Assembly: GCA_025454175.1 (NCBI GenBank)
Contig: JALOOX010000049.1
Location: 1 to 42,290, forward strand
Direction: 5' to 3'
Source: Syntrophobacteraceae bacterium
GTDB taxonomy: Bacteria > Desulfobacterota > Syntrophobacteria > Syntrophobacterales > Syntrophobacteraceae
DNA: 42,290 nucleotides
In this document: piece by piece, positions 15,408-25,014 of the stretch
Layout: the number at the start of each line of letters is the position of its first letter
Numbering within the stretch: position 1 is the first letter of the stretch
The notes under the pieces: generated by a model
What the model was told of the DNA's origin: nothing
Seen by the model: the letters and a program-made list of their open reading frames with translations, nothing else
Databases searched by the model: none
Made by a program: the position numbers and the translations under genes

Positions 15408-16487
15408 TCATTGACCCCGGGGGCGGGCTGGACGGGAAGAGGGCGAGGGGGTTTCGGTCTTGAGCTGCTCGGCCGACGAAACGAAGAAGTCCTTGTAGAA
15501 AAAGAAGCTCACGAACAGCGGCAGGAAGTAGTAGACTGCCCGGTAGATGAGCGTTGCCATGAGGGCCCGGTCGTAGTCGAGTCCCATCAGGTAGAAGGAG
15601 CCCGCCATGGACCCTTCCATGATGCCGATGGAGGCCGGTGTGATGGAAAAGAGGCCTGCGAAAATCCCCACCGAAAACCCCACCAGCAGCGACCGGTTGT
15701 CCACCGGGTAATGGACGGCCAGAAAAGACGCTTTCAGGCATAGGAACATGGTCGCCCAGTCCAGCACGGCGAAAAGGGCCGGAACCAGCAGGATTCTCCA
15801 GTCCCTCACGAGCAGATTCATGCTCCGGTTGAAGTTTTGAAAGAACCTCTCGGCGCGCTCGGGCTGGTACCATGACGGGTGGCGGACCTTATGGCCCAGC
15901 CATGAGAAGGCGAGCATGAGCCATTGCCAGATACGCCTGCGGAAAGCTTCGCTGACGATGGAGTGAATGGTGACCCAGGTGAGGATGAAGGCAACCGCAA
16001 GAATCAGGACGCCGACTTCCATCTCCCGGGCGCTCAGCTTGTACTCACTGTACAGGTAGAAGAAACCCAGGTAAACGAACAGGACGGCCACGGTGTTGGT
16101 CAGGAACCCGTGGACCACGGAAATGGAGAGGGTGCTGCTCGGAGGGACCCTCTCCCGCGAGAGGAGATAGATCTTGACCGCCATGCCACTGAGCCCGCCC
16201 ATGGCCATGACGAAGTTCAATGCCGTGGAAACCAGCGCGATGCGCATGGAGTCGGCGAACGGCAGGGGGTGCCGCATGCCTCGCAGGAGCCTGTGAAGCA
16301 CGGCGGCGATGAAAACGTAGCTCGCGATGCTGGCCAGGAGGGCGGAAAGCGCCCAGTAGAAATTGATTTCCTGGAAGCTTTCCCCGAGCTTCCTGAGATC
16401 AGCCCGGTTCAGCGTGATCATGAAGATCGTCAGGCCGAGGGCTGCCGCAAGCCAAAACCGCTTCTTCCTGAAAATCCAGTGGTTCAA
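15408..16487 (-). CDS. Lysylphosphatidylglycerol synthase-like integral membrane protein
   Basis: A 359-residue membrane protein with about eight hydrophobic helices, of the LPG_synthase_TM / UPF0104 superfamily that includes the flippase domain of MprF and archaeal AglD. Recognisable segments are LNFVMAMGGLSGMAVKIYLLSRE, FSITPASIGIMEGSMAGSFYLMG and ATLIYRAVYYFLPL, which carry the conserved glycine/proline features. No soluble aminoacyltransferase domain is fused. It may move a lipid-linked substrate; this is inference from the family. I prefer the TTG at 16487 with GAGGAG upstream, just before the basic N-terminus and first helix. The frame is open to an ATG at 16706, whose ribosome site is poor and whose extra 73 residues look non-coding. 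Confidence 0.8.
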   Translation of the reverse strand: MNHWIFRKKRFWLAAALGLTIFMITLNRADLRKLGESFQEINFYWALSALLASIASYVFIAAVLHRLLRGMRHPLPFADSMRIALVSTALNFVMAMGGLSGMAVKIYLLSRERVPPSSTLSISVVHGFLTNTVAVLFVYLGFFYLYSEYKLSAREMEVGVLILAVAFILTWVTIHSIVSEAFRRRIWQWLMLAFSWLGHKVRHPSWYQPERAERFFQNFNRSMNLLVRDWRILLVPALFAVLDWATMFLCLKASFLAVHYPVDNRSLLVGFSVGIFAGLFSITPASIGIMEGSMAGSFYLMGLDYDRALMATLIYRAVYYFLPLFVSFFFYKDFFVSSAEQLKTETPSPSSRPARPRGQ

Positions 16488-16912
16488 GCACTCTCTCCTC
16501 AACCGGCCTGAGAGCCCTGGCTGCTCCGCTGCAAGGCCATTTCCTGCTTCCGGAGTCAGCGCGGCTTCCCAGGCAAGCCGCGCTGTTGTCGAGATCGAGT
16601 CTCGCCGTGTGCGTTCTCGGGGTGGGAGTGCATCCACACATAGCAGAATCGATTCGCCATGGGAAGGCGCATCACACCGGGCCGGGAGCTTGCCTGCCGT
16701 CTCCATAGGCTTATGATTTTACGGCGGCGGAGTACAGCTCCACGGAATAGGATGTCCATTTCGTCGCCCGTCATGCCCGCCGGATCCCTTGCCCGGGGCG
16801 GGGCGAAAGCGCTTGACAAGCCCCTTTGAACCGCTAGAATGGTTCGGATATGCACAGTAGAACGCCAGCCGAAAACAAGCTCACATTCACATAGACGAAG
16901 GAGAACCGGAGA
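16488..16912. other. Divergent control region between membrane protein and carboxyltransferase
   Basis: No gene is firmly supported, though the upstream frame of the membrane protein stays open to 16706. A fragment of the CATGCCGG repeat family lies at about 16735-16785 (gctccacggaataggatgtcc, also seen near 20040-20065). The carboxyltransferase promoter is at 16813-16840. Confidence 0.5.
16813..16840 (+). promoter_or_regulatory. Sigma-70-type promoter of the carboxyltransferase gene
   Basis: TTGACA (16813-16818), a 16-base spacer and TAGAAT (16835-16840) give a consensus -35 and a five-of-six -10. It lies about 70 bases before the start codon in the right orientation. Confidence 0.65.
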
Positions 16913-18465
16913 TGGGAAGGGTCGCTGACAAGATCAGGGAGCTCCAGGAGCGCGAGTCGAAAATCAAACAGATGGGCGGCCCCAAAGCTGTCGCTCAGCA
17001 GCACGAGCGCGGCAAGATGACCGCGCGCGAGCGGCTGGACCACTTTTTCGATCCGGGCAGTTTCCGTGAGCTCGACATCTTCGTCAAGCACCGTGGGAGC
17101 CTCTTCGGCCTGGACAAGGTGGATATCCCGGCGGACGGCGTCATCACCGGCTACGGGACCGTCAACGGCAGGCAGGTTTTCGCGTTTTCCCAGGATTTCA
17201 CGGCCCGGGCCGGGACCCTCGGCGAAATGCACTCCAAGAAGATCTGCAAGGTGATGGACCTGGCCCTGAAAGCCGGAAAGCCCTTCATCGGCTTCAACGA
17301 TTCGGGCGGCGCGCGCATCCAGGAAGGTGTGGACGCTCTCTCGGGATACGGCCAGATCTTTTACCGCAACGCCATCGCGTCGGGGGTGGTGCCCCAGATC
17401 TCGGCCATCATGGGGCCTTGCGCCGGCGGCGCGGTGTATTCCCCCGCCATGACCGATTTCGTCTACATGGTCAAAAACACCAGCTACATGTTCATCACCG
17501 GGCCCGACGTCATCAAGTCGGTCCTGGGCGAGGTGATCACCCAGGAGGAGCTCGGCGGAGCCATGACCCACAGCAGCCGGAGCGGTGTGGCCCATTTCGC
17601 CTGTGAAACCGACGCCGACGCCATCGACCACATCAAGGTGCTCCTGGGCTATCTTCCCGACAACAACATGGAAGACCCTCCCCTGGTGCCCAACGACGAC
17701 AGCCCCCTGCGCATGGACACGGCACTCGATTCCATCATCCCGGACAACCCCATGGGGGCCTACGACATGAGGGACCTCATCCGGTCGGTGGTGGACCTGG
17801 GCGACTTCTACGAAGTGCATGAATACTACGCACAGAACATGCTGGTGGGCTTTGCCCGCCTAAACGGGCGGACCATCGGGATCATCGCCAACCAGCCCAA
17901 GGTGCTTGCCGGCTGCCTGGATACGGATTCCTCGGACAAGGCCACCCGGTTCATCCGGTTCTGCGACGCCTTCAACATTCCCATGCTCACCATTGCGGAT
18001 GTCCCGGGATATCTGCCCGGAAAGCAGCAGGAGTGGGGCGGCATCATCCGGCATGGAGCCAAGCTGCTCTGGTGCTATTCCGAGGCCACGGTCCCCAAGG
18101 TCACGCTGATCGTGCGCAAGGACTACGGCGGCTCCTACCTGGCCATGTGCTCGAAGGACCTCGGGGCCGACATCGCACTGGCCTGGCCGACGGCGGAAAT
18201 CGCGGTCATGGGCGCCGAGGGCGCGGCGAACATCATCTTCAGGAAGGACATCAACGAAGCTCCGGACCCCGCGGGCAAGCGGATGGAAAAGATCGAGGAA
18301 TACCGGAGCCTGCTCTACAATCCTTACATCGCGGCTTCCCGGGGCTACATCGACGGCGTGATCATCCCGTCGGAAACCAGGCCGCGGCTCATCGAGGCCT
18401 TCGACATCCTGGCCACCAAGCGCATGGCGCTGCCTCCCAAGAAGCATGGGAACATCCCGATGTAG
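16912..18465 (+). CDS. Acyl-CoA carboxylase/carboxyltransferase subunit (propionyl/methylmalonyl-CoA type)
   Basis: A 517-residue carboxyltransferase of the PccB/MmdA family, which moves a carboxyl group between carboxybiotin and an acyl-CoA. Both halves of the fold are present: the acyl-CoA site with GFNDSGGARIQEGVDALSGY and IMGPCAGGAVYSPAMTDF, and the carboxybiotin half with DVPGYLPGKQQEWGGIIRHGAK and KDYGGSYLAMCSKDLGAD. The length is normal. In propionate-oxidising deltaproteobacteria such a subunit works in the methylmalonyl-CoA route as a carboxylase, decarboxylase or transcarboxylase. No biotin carrier, biotin carboxylase or sodium-pump gene lies next to it, so the complex cannot be fixed from this window. 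GAAGGAG precedes the ATG. Confidence 0.95.
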   Translation: MGRVADKIRELQERESKIKQMGGPKAVAQQHERGKMTARERLDHFFDPGSFRELDIFVKHRGSLFGLDKVDIPADGVITGYGTVNGRQVFAFSQDFTARAGTLGEMHSKKICKVMDLALKAGKPFIGFNDSGGARIQEGVDALSGYGQIFYRNAIASGVVPQISAIMGPCAGGAVYSPAMTDFVYMVKNTSYMFITGPDVIKSVLGEVITQEELGGAMTHSSRSGVAHFACETDADAIDHIKVLLGYLPDNNMEDPPLVPNDDSPLRMDTALDSIIPDNPMGAYDMRDLIRSVVDLGDFYEVHEYYAQNMLVGFARLNGRTIGIIANQPKVLAGCLDTDSSDKATRFIRFCDAFNIPMLTIADVPGYLPGKQQEWGGIIRHGAKLLWCYSEATVPKVTLIVRKDYGGSYLAMCSKDLGADIALAWPTAEIAVMGAEGAANIIFRKDINEAPDPAGKRMEKIEEYRSLLYNPYIAASRGYIDGVIIPSETRPRLIEAFDILATKRMALPPKKHGNIPM

Positions 18466-18642
18466 GGGGTAGGTTTCTGGTCTCTGGTTCATAGTTTCCA
18501 GTTTCGGGTTTCGGGTTACGAGACGGCGGTGCCGGGTCCCGTCCCGGGATGTGGACCCCGCTCCGCGTTGCCTGTAGACACTTGAATGGAGGTCCGCTTT
18601 CGCCAGAAGGCGGGCCTTGCCGTTTTTTGCGGGGTGCGAGTC

Positions 18643-19821
18643 ATGTCCGGCATCGAGCTTACTCCTTTCCACGACTGGCTGGTGGAGCTGCGGCGGGCCT
18701 TTCACCGGAATCCCGAGCTTAGCTATGGCGAGATCCGGACCAGCCGAAGGATCGCCGAGGTGCTGCGGGAAATGGGCGTCGAGGTCCAAACGGGAATCGG
18801 CGGCACGGGGATTCTGGCCCGCATCGAGTCCCGGCGGCCCGGCCCCGTGGTGGCTTTCCGGGCCGACATGGACGCGCTGCCGCTCCAGGAGATCTCCGAC
18901 GCACCCTATCGCTCCGCCGTGCCGGGAGTCATGCACGCCTGCGGCCACGACGGGCATATGACCATTGCTCTTGGCGTGGCGCGCACGCTGATGGAGGAGC
19001 AGTGGCCCGCCAGGGGACGGGGGAAAGTCCTCATCGTGCTTCAGCCGGCGGAGGAGGGCGGGGCGGGGGCTCTCGCCATGCTGCGGAGCGGGGCCTTTGA
19101 CGGCGAGCCCATCGATGCGATCTTTGCGGGTCACGTGCACCCCGAGCTGCCCGTGGGCCACGTTGGGGTCGCTCCGGGCGTCTGCAACGCCGCATCGGAT
19201 TCCGTCCGAATGCGGATTACGGGAAAGGGGGGCCACGGAGCCCAGCCGCACCGCTGCGTGGACCCCATCGTGGCCGGGGCCGCCCTCGTGACCCAGCTGC
19301 AAAGCCTCGTGAGCCGCTCCATATCTCCCATGGACAGCGCGGTCCTCACCATCGGCCAGTTCGTTTCCGGCACGGCCTCCAACATCATTCCCCAGGAAGC
19401 GCTCCTCAGCGGGACCCTGCGCACGCTTAGGCCCGAGGTGCGTGACGCGATGGTGGAGCGCATCGACCGGATGGTCAAGGGACTGGAGCTCGCCTACGGG
19501 GTGAAGGTCCACCTGGAGATCATCCCCGGCTACCCTTTGCTGGTGAACGACTCTAATGTCGCCGAGATGGCCCGCGGCGTCGCATCGGACTTCCTGGGGC
19601 CGGACCGGGTCCACGTGGAGCTTCCGCGGATGGGCGCCGAGGATTTCGCCTACTTCCTGCAGCGCTATCCGGGGGTTCTGCTCCGGCTCGGCTGCCACAA
19701 GCCCGAGGAAGGCTTCCGCCACGCACTCCATTCGCCGCATTTCGACATGGACGAGAGGGCCCTGGATGTGGGAGTGGGCCTGTTCGTCCGGCTCATCAAG
19801 CACCGCCTGGGGCAGGCATAG
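18643..19821 (+). CDS. M20-family amidohydrolase (hippurate/N-acyl-amino-acid hydrolase type)
   Basis: A 392-residue binuclear metallohydrolase. Metal and catalytic residues are in AFRADMDALPL, VMHACGHDGHM, PAEEGGAGA, GHVHPELPVGHVG and the C-terminal HSPHFDMDERAL. The dimerisation domain begins with MRITGKGGHGAQPH. The family removes acyl groups from amino acids (hippurate, N-acetyl-diaminopimelate, indole-acetyl conjugates); the substrate here is open. The ATG at 18643 is preferred because the family usually begins close to its first helix. The ribosome site is weak (GGGGTGCGAG), and an ATG at 18586 would add 19 residues. It follows the carboxyltransferase by about 180 bp of repeat-like sequence. 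Confidence 0.9.
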   Translation: MSGIELTPFHDWLVELRRAFHRNPELSYGEIRTSRRIAEVLREMGVEVQTGIGGTGILARIESRRPGPVVAFRADMDALPLQEISDAPYRSAVPGVMHACGHDGHMTIALGVARTLMEEQWPARGRGKVLIVLQPAEEGGAGALAMLRSGAFDGEPIDAIFAGHVHPELPVGHVGVAPGVCNAASDSVRMRITGKGGHGAQPHRCVDPIVAGAALVTQLQSLVSRSISPMDSAVLTIGQFVSGTASNIIPQEALLSGTLRTLRPEVRDAMVERIDRMVKGLELAYGVKVHLEIIPGYPLLVNDSNVAEMARGVASDFLGPDRVHVELPRMGAEDFAYFLQRYPGVLLRLGCHKPEEGFRHALHSPHFDMDERALDVGVGLFVRLIKHRLGQA

Positions 19822-19865
19822 GGTGGATCGGCACGTCGGCAATCGCGGACAGGATGCTTAGCTCA

Positions 19866-19897
19866 GCTGGATCCCAAGCTCGAGCTTGGGATCCAGC
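19866..19897. repeat. Perfect 32-bp palindrome centred on GCTCGAGC
   Basis: The left half GCTGGATCCCAAGCTC (19866-19881) is the exact reverse complement of the right half (19882-19897). It has no T-run, so it is not a standard terminator, although it lies 45 bases after the amidohydrolase stop between convergent genes. A similar structure is at 28950-28979. Confidence 0.7.
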
Positions 19898-19925
19898 GAA
19901 CACAATAGAGTGTCTACCACTCGAG

Positions 19926-20065
19926 TAGTCATTCCGGCGGTGTCCCGCCTTGGAGCCTGCCGGGACGGGCTTCAGCCGGAATCCACGGAAAGGAACTGGA
20001 CGCCGGCTCAAGAAATGCCGGCATGACGAGAGACGAAATGGACATCTTATTCTGTGGAGCCGCAC
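19926..20065. repeat. CATTCCGG...AATGCCGGCATGACG repeat element
   Basis: The element contains gtcattccggcggtg, cttcagccggaatcc and aatgccggcatgacg, and ends with a tattctgtggagcc segment. Related sequence is at about 1344-1450 (opposite orientation) and in part at 16735-16785. It is intergenic and non-coding. Confidence 0.55.
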
Positions 20066-20088
20066 TTGGAGTTGGACTGCGTCAGGGT

Positions 20089-20583
20089 CTATTCTCCCTC
20101 GGGTGATCCGGACTGAGGCCGGATGTCGAATCGCCTGCCCTTGACCGCAAGATGAAAAGCCTGGGCTGCTTCGTCTTCCTCGATGTACCGGGCCAGCTCG
20201 TAGTAGGCCACCTTGCCGAAGCGCGTCCTGAGGCGCCGCGGCGTGGTGAGGCAGTAGAGGGCGGTGGTGTCGGGGCTGAGGACGAGGGTTGTGGGGTCGA
20301 GGGTTTCGCGGCGCCCGTCCTGCAGCTCGAGCTCGACTTCGGTGAGCCCGCCATCCTGGTCCAGCCTCGGAAACACGTAACGAATCCATAGGGGGGCGTC
20401 GGCCACCCGGACGGGGTGCACCTCGCCTTCGCATCGAATGAAGTAGCGTCCTTCGCTTTGGAACAGGGACCTGCTGAGGACCCGGAACAGCTGCGGGTCC
20501 GTGACGGGATTCCCCTCGCAGAGCCAGCCGCCGTGCTCGTCGATGAAGTAATCGTAGATGTGGGCTTGCCGGGTTTGGGTCAT
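20089..20583 (-). CDS. DUF1285 family protein
   Basis: A 164-residue soluble protein with the DUF1285 pattern: IDEHGGWLCEGNPVTDPQLF near the start, then GRYFIRCEGEVHPVRVADAPLWI. The length is close to the family norm. The function of the family is not established. The ATG at 20583 has no clear ribosome site. It stands alone between a repeat-rich gap and the convergent amidohydrolase. Confidence 0.8.
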   Translation of the reverse strand: MTQTRQAHIYDYFIDEHGGWLCEGNPVTDPQLFRVLSRSLFQSEGRYFIRCEGEVHPVRVADAPLWIRYVFPRLDQDGGLTEVELELQDGRRETLDPTTLVLSPDTTALYCLTTPRRLRTRFGKVAYYELARYIEEDEAAQAFHLAVKGRRFDIRPQSGSPEGE

Positions 20584-20880
20584 GGAGTGTTGGGAGAAGT
20601 TTCAAGTTTGAGGTTTCAAGTTTCAAGTTTCAAGTTGAAAACCAGCGCAGCGTGAGCCCTCTTCATTGTTTCGGGTGGCCCGGAGGGGCATGGGGAACTG
20701 CTCTGAAAAGAAGGGTTTGGCCGGGGCGCAACCCGGCCCTGCCGCCTTGGGGCCAGGTTCTTGTATGGGAGCGTTTTTCACCGTTTCGGGTGGCCCGAGG
20801 GGGCATGAGGGTTTGCCCTGCATGGTCAGGCCCGGCGGTGTATCGACTGAATAACGGCCGCGCCGCCGAGCGGCGGTCCG
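20584..20880. repeat. Gap with heptad copy 6 and a second copy of the element tail
   Basis: A full heptad element lies at about 20590-20700. A GGCCGGGGCGCAACCCGGCC arm is at about 20724-20745. A second stretch (gtttcgggtggcccgaggggg, near 20783-20805) repeats the tail of the heptad element without its heptads. A GC-rich hairpin (CCGCC-GAGC-GGCGG, 20863-20876) sits just after the stop of the Dabb gene. No gene is seen. Confidence 0.65.
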
Positions 20881-21171
20881 TCACATTTCGAAGTCCACGG
20901 CCAGGATGCTGCCGCACATCTCCCGCACCTTGTTTAGGACCGCCACGTGGTCCGGGTGGACCTGGTAGCGTTTGAGCGCCTCCAGGTCTTCGAAGGCGGA
21001 AACCAGGCAGAAGTCGTAGGAGCGCTCGGATCGGACGACGTCGCGCCCGTGCTCGTAGAGCTTGATCTCGGGAATGACGGCGGGGAGCGCCCCCAGCGAT
21101 CGCTCGAGATCCGATATCTGACCGTCCGTGGTCTCTTCCTTGAACTTCATGAACACCACGTGCTTGAGCAT
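20881..21171 (-). CDS. Dabb (stress-responsive A/B barrel) domain protein
   Basis: A 96-residue protein, the size of a single Dabb (dimeric ferredoxin-like) domain. It starts MLKHVVFMKFKEE, then has the SERSYDFCLVSAFEDLEALKRYQVHPDHVAV core typical of the family. The biochemical role is generally unknown; some relatives are small cyclases or stress proteins. The ATG at 21171 has a strong AGGAGGGACGGC upstream. The frame is open further back to 21315 but without such a site. Confidence 0.88.
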   Translation of the reverse strand: MLKHVVFMKFKEETTDGQISDLERSLGALPAVIPEIKLYEHGRDVVRSERSYDFCLVSAFEDLEALKRYQVHPDHVAVLNKVREMCGSILAVDFEM

Positions 21172-21319
21172 GCCGTCCCTCCTGAAAAAGGTCTCAAGTT
21201 GTACTCGTGAAGGAATGAAAGCTTCATTTCCGTGAACGGTTGCCGCGGAACAGTGAAGCATCACAGAGGTTGTGGAAATGAAGTTCCTCAACCTTATCCG
21301 GTACAGAAGCCCCACAGCC

Positions 21320-21405
21320 CTCCTGGGGCACCCTGAACGATGAAAAGGACTATCGCCGCGCTGGTTTTGGACTTGAAACCTGAAACCTTGAACTTGAAAC
21401 TTCCA
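21320..21405 (-). repeat. Heptad repeat element, copy 7 (inverted)
   Basis: Read on the minus strand this gives GTTTCAAGTTCAAGG heptads, CCAAAACCAGCGCGGCG, CCTTTTCATCGTTCAGGGTGCCCC, in the same order as the plus-strand copies. It lies just behind the selB stop. Confidence 0.75.
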
Positions 21406-21411
21406 TCTATT

Positions 21412-23340
21412 TCAGGCGCCGGCCCGGCTTTCGCGCAGTCTGCGGTTGTCGCCGATGCGGATGGTGATCCTCTGGGTGTCGAAGTATTCCAGGAGCGGAA
21501 TGGTGTACTTGCGGCTCGCCTGGGTCATCTCCTTGAACTGGGGGGTCGAGATCTCCCCGTGCTCCCTCAGGAACTCCACCAGCCTTTTATGCAGGTCGGA
21601 CAATGCGGCCGAGTGGAAGTAAATGTCCTCCTTGACCTTCACCAGGATGGACTGGGAGAGCATCCACTCGATGACGTCCTGGTGCTGACGGGGCGTGCCC
21701 TGGAGCCCCGCCGTGATCTCCCTCAGGAAGGGCGGCTGGAGCCATGCGTCCCTGAACGCTTTCTCGATCTTTTGCCGAATGACCTCTTCATCCCGGGTCA
21801 GGTCCACCTTGTGCGAGGTGAGGCGTACCCACTCCATTTCCTGGACGATCTGGTCGTCCTCGGCCAGCTGTCTCAGGACGAAATTGTAGAGCTTCGCATC
21901 CACCGTCTCCGGCAGCTGGGCGGCGAGCTCTTCCTTGGCCATGCCGGTCTTGAGGGGGAATTTGCGGTGGTGCTCGGCCAGGGCGTCGAGGATGGTCCCC
22001 TTGAGCTCCTGGAGGACCTCGGCGTGGAGCAGGCGGCGGTTCTCCTTGTCGTAGAGGATGATCTTCTTCTGGCTGATGAACTGCTGCAAACATTTCTCCA
22101 GGACTTTCGGCGGCACGTTGGCCCGGAGGCGAAGCTGGTCTTCACTGAGTGCCTGGCATGAGGCGTCCCGGGCATGCCACAGGACGATGCTCGGGTCGTC
22201 GCCCCGGAGCAGGACCTCGAGCCCCCTGGCCGCCTCGATCTTGTGGTGTCCCTTGTGCTTGATGGGCAGCGGGTGGAGAATGCTCCCGCCGCCGATGGTC
22301 TGAACCGGTGAATAGGAGCGCATGACGAAGCGATCGCCCCGCAGGGCGGCTATGGGATGGTCGAGCCGGATCTGGGCGAAGGCCTCCTTGCCGGGAGGGA
22401 GCTCCTCCTGGTCCAGCAGGACCACGGTGGCGATGTGCTCGGCTGTCCCCGTGTGGAATCGAATCTTGGCGCGGTTCTTGACAGGCCGCGGCGCACTGCC
22501 GAGCATGTGCATGTGGACGTCCACCATGTGCGTGGCCACGAGGGCCCCGGGGGTTGCGATGACGTCGCCCCGCTGGATGAGCAGTCGTTCGATGCCCTGG
22601 AGATTGATGGCCGTGCGCTGGCCGGGGTAGATTTCCTGGACCTCCTGGTTGTGGACCTGGAGCCCCCGCACCTTCGTCTTGTGCATGGGAGGGTAGACCG
22701 TGACGGGATCCCCCACGGCGAGCTTTCCGGAAAGGCTGGTTCCCGTGACGACGGTGCCGAAGCCGCGCATGCTGAAAACCCGGTCCACCGAGAGGCGAAA
22801 GGGGCCGTCGGGGCTCCGGGGGTCGATACGGGCGACGATGGCGTCCAGGGTGGCCCGCAGCTCCTCGAGTCCCTCCCCGGTGGCCGCGGACACGGGGATG
22901 ATGGGGGCGTCTTCGAGGAAAGTCCCCTTGAGGAACGAGGTCACGTCGTCCTTGACCATTTCGATCCAGTCGGGGTCGTCCACGAGGTCGGTTTTGGTGA
23001 GAACCACCAGGCCCTGCTTGACGCGGAGCAGCTCACAGATTTCCATGTGCTCGCGGGTCTGGGGCATGACGCCCTCGTCGGCGGCGATCACCAGGGCCAC
23101 CAGGTCGATTCCGGTGGCGCCGGCCACCATGTGCTTGACGAAGCGCTCGTGACCCGGCACATCCACGATGCCGAGCCGCTCTCCGCTGGGGAGGACCATG
23201 TGGGCGAACCCGAGCTCGATGGTGATCCCCCGAAGCTTCTCTTCCTTGAGTCGGTCCGTATCGATGCCGGTGAGGGCCCTGATGAGGGATGTCTTGCCGT
23301 GATCGATGTGTCCCGCGGTTCCCAGTACGACCTGCTTCAT
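21412..23340 (-). CDS. selB: Selenocysteine-specific elongation factor SelB
   Basis: SelB brings Sec-tRNA to UGA codons that carry a SECIS element. The 642-residue protein has the GTPase motifs GHIDHGKTS (G1), GITIELGF (G2), [12 protein letters not shown] (G3) and TKTDL (G4). Two beta-barrel domains follow, and a C-terminal winged-helix region of about 250 residues that binds the mRNA hairpin. The length is normal. Its presence implies selenoproteins and selA/selC/selD elsewhere; I found none here and no tRNA-Sec next to it. The ATG at 23340 overlaps the TGA of a possible small upstream frame (ATGA), so translation may be coupled. Confidence 0.96.
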   Translation of the reverse strand: MKQVVLGTAGHIDHGKTSLIRALTGIDTDRLKEEKLRGITIELGFAHMVLPSGERLGIVDVPGHERFVKHMVAGATGIDLVALVIAADEGVMPQTREHMEICELLRVKQGLVVLTKTDLVDDPDWIEMVKDDVTSFLKGTFLEDAPIIPVSAATGEGLEELRATLDAIVARIDPRSPDGPFRLSVDRVFSMRGFGTVVTGTSLSGKLAVGDPVTVYPPMHKTKVRGLQVHNQEVQEIYPGQRTAINLQGIERLLIQRGDVIATPGALVATHMVDVHMHMLGSAPRPVKNRAKIRFHTGTAEHIATVVLLDQEELPPGKEAFAQIRLDHPIAALRGDRFVMRSYSPVQTIGGGSILHPLPIKHKGHHKIEAARGLEVLLRGDDPSIVLWHARDASCQALSEDQLRLRANVPPKVLEKCLQQFISQKKIILYDKENRRLLHAEVLQELKGTILDALAEHHRKFPLKTGMAKEELAAQLPETVDAKLYNFVLRQLAEDDQIVQEMEWVRLTSHKVDLTRDEEVIRQKIEKAFRDAWLQPPFLREITAGLQGTPRQHQDVIEWMLSQSILVKVKEDIYFHSAALSDLHKRLVEFLREHGEISTPQFKEMTQASRKYTIPLLEYFDTQRITIRIGDNRRLRESRAGA

Positions 23341-23474
23341 GATTCGCCTTTTGCCGCCTGCCGGTTGTCATTTCTGGTGGTGGATTCGGTCATGCCCAGC
23401 TGCCCGAGAATCCTTGCCGCGGTTTCCAGTGCCTGCCTCCCATCTTCCGGACCTGGTGGATTCAGGGGCAGCAA
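23337..23474 (-). CDS. Possible small protein overlapping the selB start
   Basis: A 45-codon frame starts at TTG 23474 (GAGGA five bases upstream) and ends in a TGA that overlaps the selB ATG by the ATGA arrangement typical of coupled genes. It contains the helical segment QALETAARILGQLGM. The frame continues open upstream with a sensible composition (YPAEEGLLPLNP) to a TGA near 23513. It may therefore be a remnant of a longer gene or simply the leader of selB. No family is recognised. Confidence 0.3.
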   Translation of the reverse strand: MLPLNPPGPEDGRQALETAARILGQLGMTESTTRNDNRQAAKGES

Positions 23475-23636
23475 GCCTTCCTCGGCTGGATATCTTACGT
23501 CCTTTGTCAGTCTGTATCAAATGGCTCCTTAAATCAACAGGCGAGTGCCACCAGAGGCGAGAGCGCAGGCGAGTGCGCCGGGACCGGTCCGCGGTCCGGA
23601 AGTGTTGGAGGGTTCCGGGAATTGCTTTGACAACCC

Positions 23637-23666
23637 TCCGAGTGCTGGGCTATTGTCCTTCAATTT
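23637..23666 (+). promoter_or_regulatory. Sigma-70-type promoter of alaC
   Basis: TTGACA (23637-23642), an 18-base spacer and TATTGT (23661-23666). It lies about 22 bases before the start codon, close enough that the leader is very short. Confidence 0.55.
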
Positions 23667-23687
23667 AATCCAGGGGGAGATGCCGCC

Positions 23688-24875
23688 ATGAGTCTCAACA
23701 TTGCGCAATGCAGTCGCATGTATCGTTTGCCGCCGTATGTTTTCGCGCAGGTGAATGCGCTCAAGATGGAGAAGCGGCGTGCCGGTGAGGACATCATCGA
23801 TCTGGGGATGGGCAATCCCGACCTGCCGACGCCCAAGCACATCATCGACAAGCTGGTGGAAGCGGCGAGGAAGTCGCACAATCACCGCTATTCGGCATCC
23901 CGGGGGATCACGAAGCTGAGGGAAGCCATCAGCGGCTGGTACAAGCGGCGCTACGACGTGGACATCGACCCCGAGAGCGAAGCCGTGGTGACCATCGGCG
24001 CCAAGGAAGGGCTCTCGCACCTGGTGCTGGTGCTCATCAGCCCGGGGGACGTGGTGCTGTCCCCGAACCCGACGTATCCCATTCACCCCTATTCAGCCAT
24101 CATCGCCGGCGGTGACGTGCGGTCCATTCCCATCGGGCCCGAACGGAATTTCCTCGAGGATCTCCAGCACGCCATCAAGCAGACCTGGCCGAGGCCGAAG
24201 CTCCTGGTCATTTCGTTTCCCCACAATCCGACCACGGCGGTCGTGGACCTGGATTTCTTCGCCAAGATCGTCGACTGTGCGCGGGAGAACAATCTGCTGG
24301 TCATCCACGACCTGGCCTATGCGGACCTGACGTTCGACGGCTACGAGGCCCCGAGCTTTCTCCAGGTGCCGGGAGCCAGGGACGTGGGGGTCGAGTTCTT
24401 CTCCATGTCCAAGAGCTACAGCATGGCGGGCTGGCGCGTGGGCTTCTGCGTGGGGAACGCCGAGATCATCGCGGCCCTCACCCGCATCAAGAGCTACCTG
24501 GACTACGGCGTCTTTCAGCCCATCCAGATCGCGGCCACGGTGGCCCTGAACTCGGACCAGTCCTGCGTACAGCAGATCGTGAACGTTTACCGGTCGCGCC
24601 GGGATGTGCTGGTGGACGGGCTGAACCGCATCGGGTGGGCGCTCGAGAAGCCCAAGGGCACCATGTTCGTGTGGGCGCGCATTCCCGAGCCCTTTCGGCA
24701 CATGGGCTCCGTCGAGTTTTCCAAGTACCTCATCGAGGAGGGCAAGGTCGCCGTTTCGCCCGGCCTGGGCTTCGGCGAGTACGGGGACGAATTCGTCCGG
24801 TTCGCCCTGGTCGAAAACGAAATGCGGACCAAGCAGGCGATCCGGGGTCTCCGCAAGGCTCTCCAGAAGAAATGA
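23688..24875 (+). CDS. alaC: Alanine-type aminotransferase (AlaC/YfdZ family)
   Basis: A 395-residue PLP enzyme of fold type I. It resembles E. coli AlaC along its whole length: [71 protein letters not shown], and the PLP lysine in [17 protein letters not shown]. AlaC makes alanine from pyruvate and glutamate. The same subfamily also includes enzymes that act on aspartate or LL-diaminopimelate precursors. Since homoserine dehydrogenase and a proposed homoserine kinase follow, a role in the aspartate family is possible. GGGGGAG precedes the ATG, and the gene has its own promoter. Confidence 0.9.
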   Translation: MSLNIAQCSRMYRLPPYVFAQVNALKMEKRRAGEDIIDLGMGNPDLPTPKHIIDKLVEAARKSHNHRYSASRGITKLREAISGWYKRRYDVDIDPESEAVVTIGAKEGLSHLVLVLISPGDVVLSPNPTYPIHPYSAIIAGGDVRSIPIGPERNFLEDLQHAIKQTWPRPKLLVISFPHNPTTAVVDLDFFAKIVDCARENNLLVIHDLAYADLTFDGYEAPSFLQVPGARDVGVEFFSMSKSYSMAGWRVGFCVGNAEIIAALTRIKSYLDYGVFQPIQIAATVALNSDQSCVQQIVNVYRSRRDVLVDGLNRIGWALEKPKGTMFVWARIPEPFRHMGSVEFSKYLIEEGKVAVSPGLGFGEYGDEFVRFALVENEMRTKQAIRGLRKALQKK

Positions 24876-24881
24876 CGGTCG

Positions 24882-24962
24882 CACCGCAAAGGGCGCGAAG
24901 GACGCGAAGAGACAATTGGCCTGCTGAAAACAGCTCTGCGCCCTCTGTGCCTCTGCGGTGGA
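24882..24962. repeat. ACCGCAAAGG...CTCTGCGGT inverted repeat
   Basis: ACCGCAAAGGGCGCGAAGG (from 24883) faces an imperfect reverse complement (ctctgtgcctctgcggtg, to 24960). It is related to the hairpin at 12180-12239. It sits between alaC and hom and would form a stem in a joint transcript. Confidence 0.6.
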
Positions 24963-25014
24963 TATTTCAGTGTTTCCTGGAATTCAGCAACGAGAATAAC
25001 CACCGGGAGGGAAA

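Noticed and set aside
16488..16706. 73-residue N-terminal extension of the LPG-synthase-like protein
   Set aside because: Its composition is not protein-like for this family, the ATG has a poor ribosome site, and a TTG with GAGGAG lies at the natural domain start.
23341..23530. tRNA-Sec gene next to selB
   Set aside because: A GGAAGATG stretch exists on the minus strand, but no matching acceptor stem, long variable arm or TCA anticodon loop could be built.
22357..23532. A 391-codon frame opposite selB
   Set aside because: It is an antisense shadow of SelB, whose GTPase motifs are all present on the minus strand.
24882..24962. Attenuator or T-box before hom
   Set aside because: The stem belongs to a dispersed repeat family and has no T-run, leader peptide or T-box motif.
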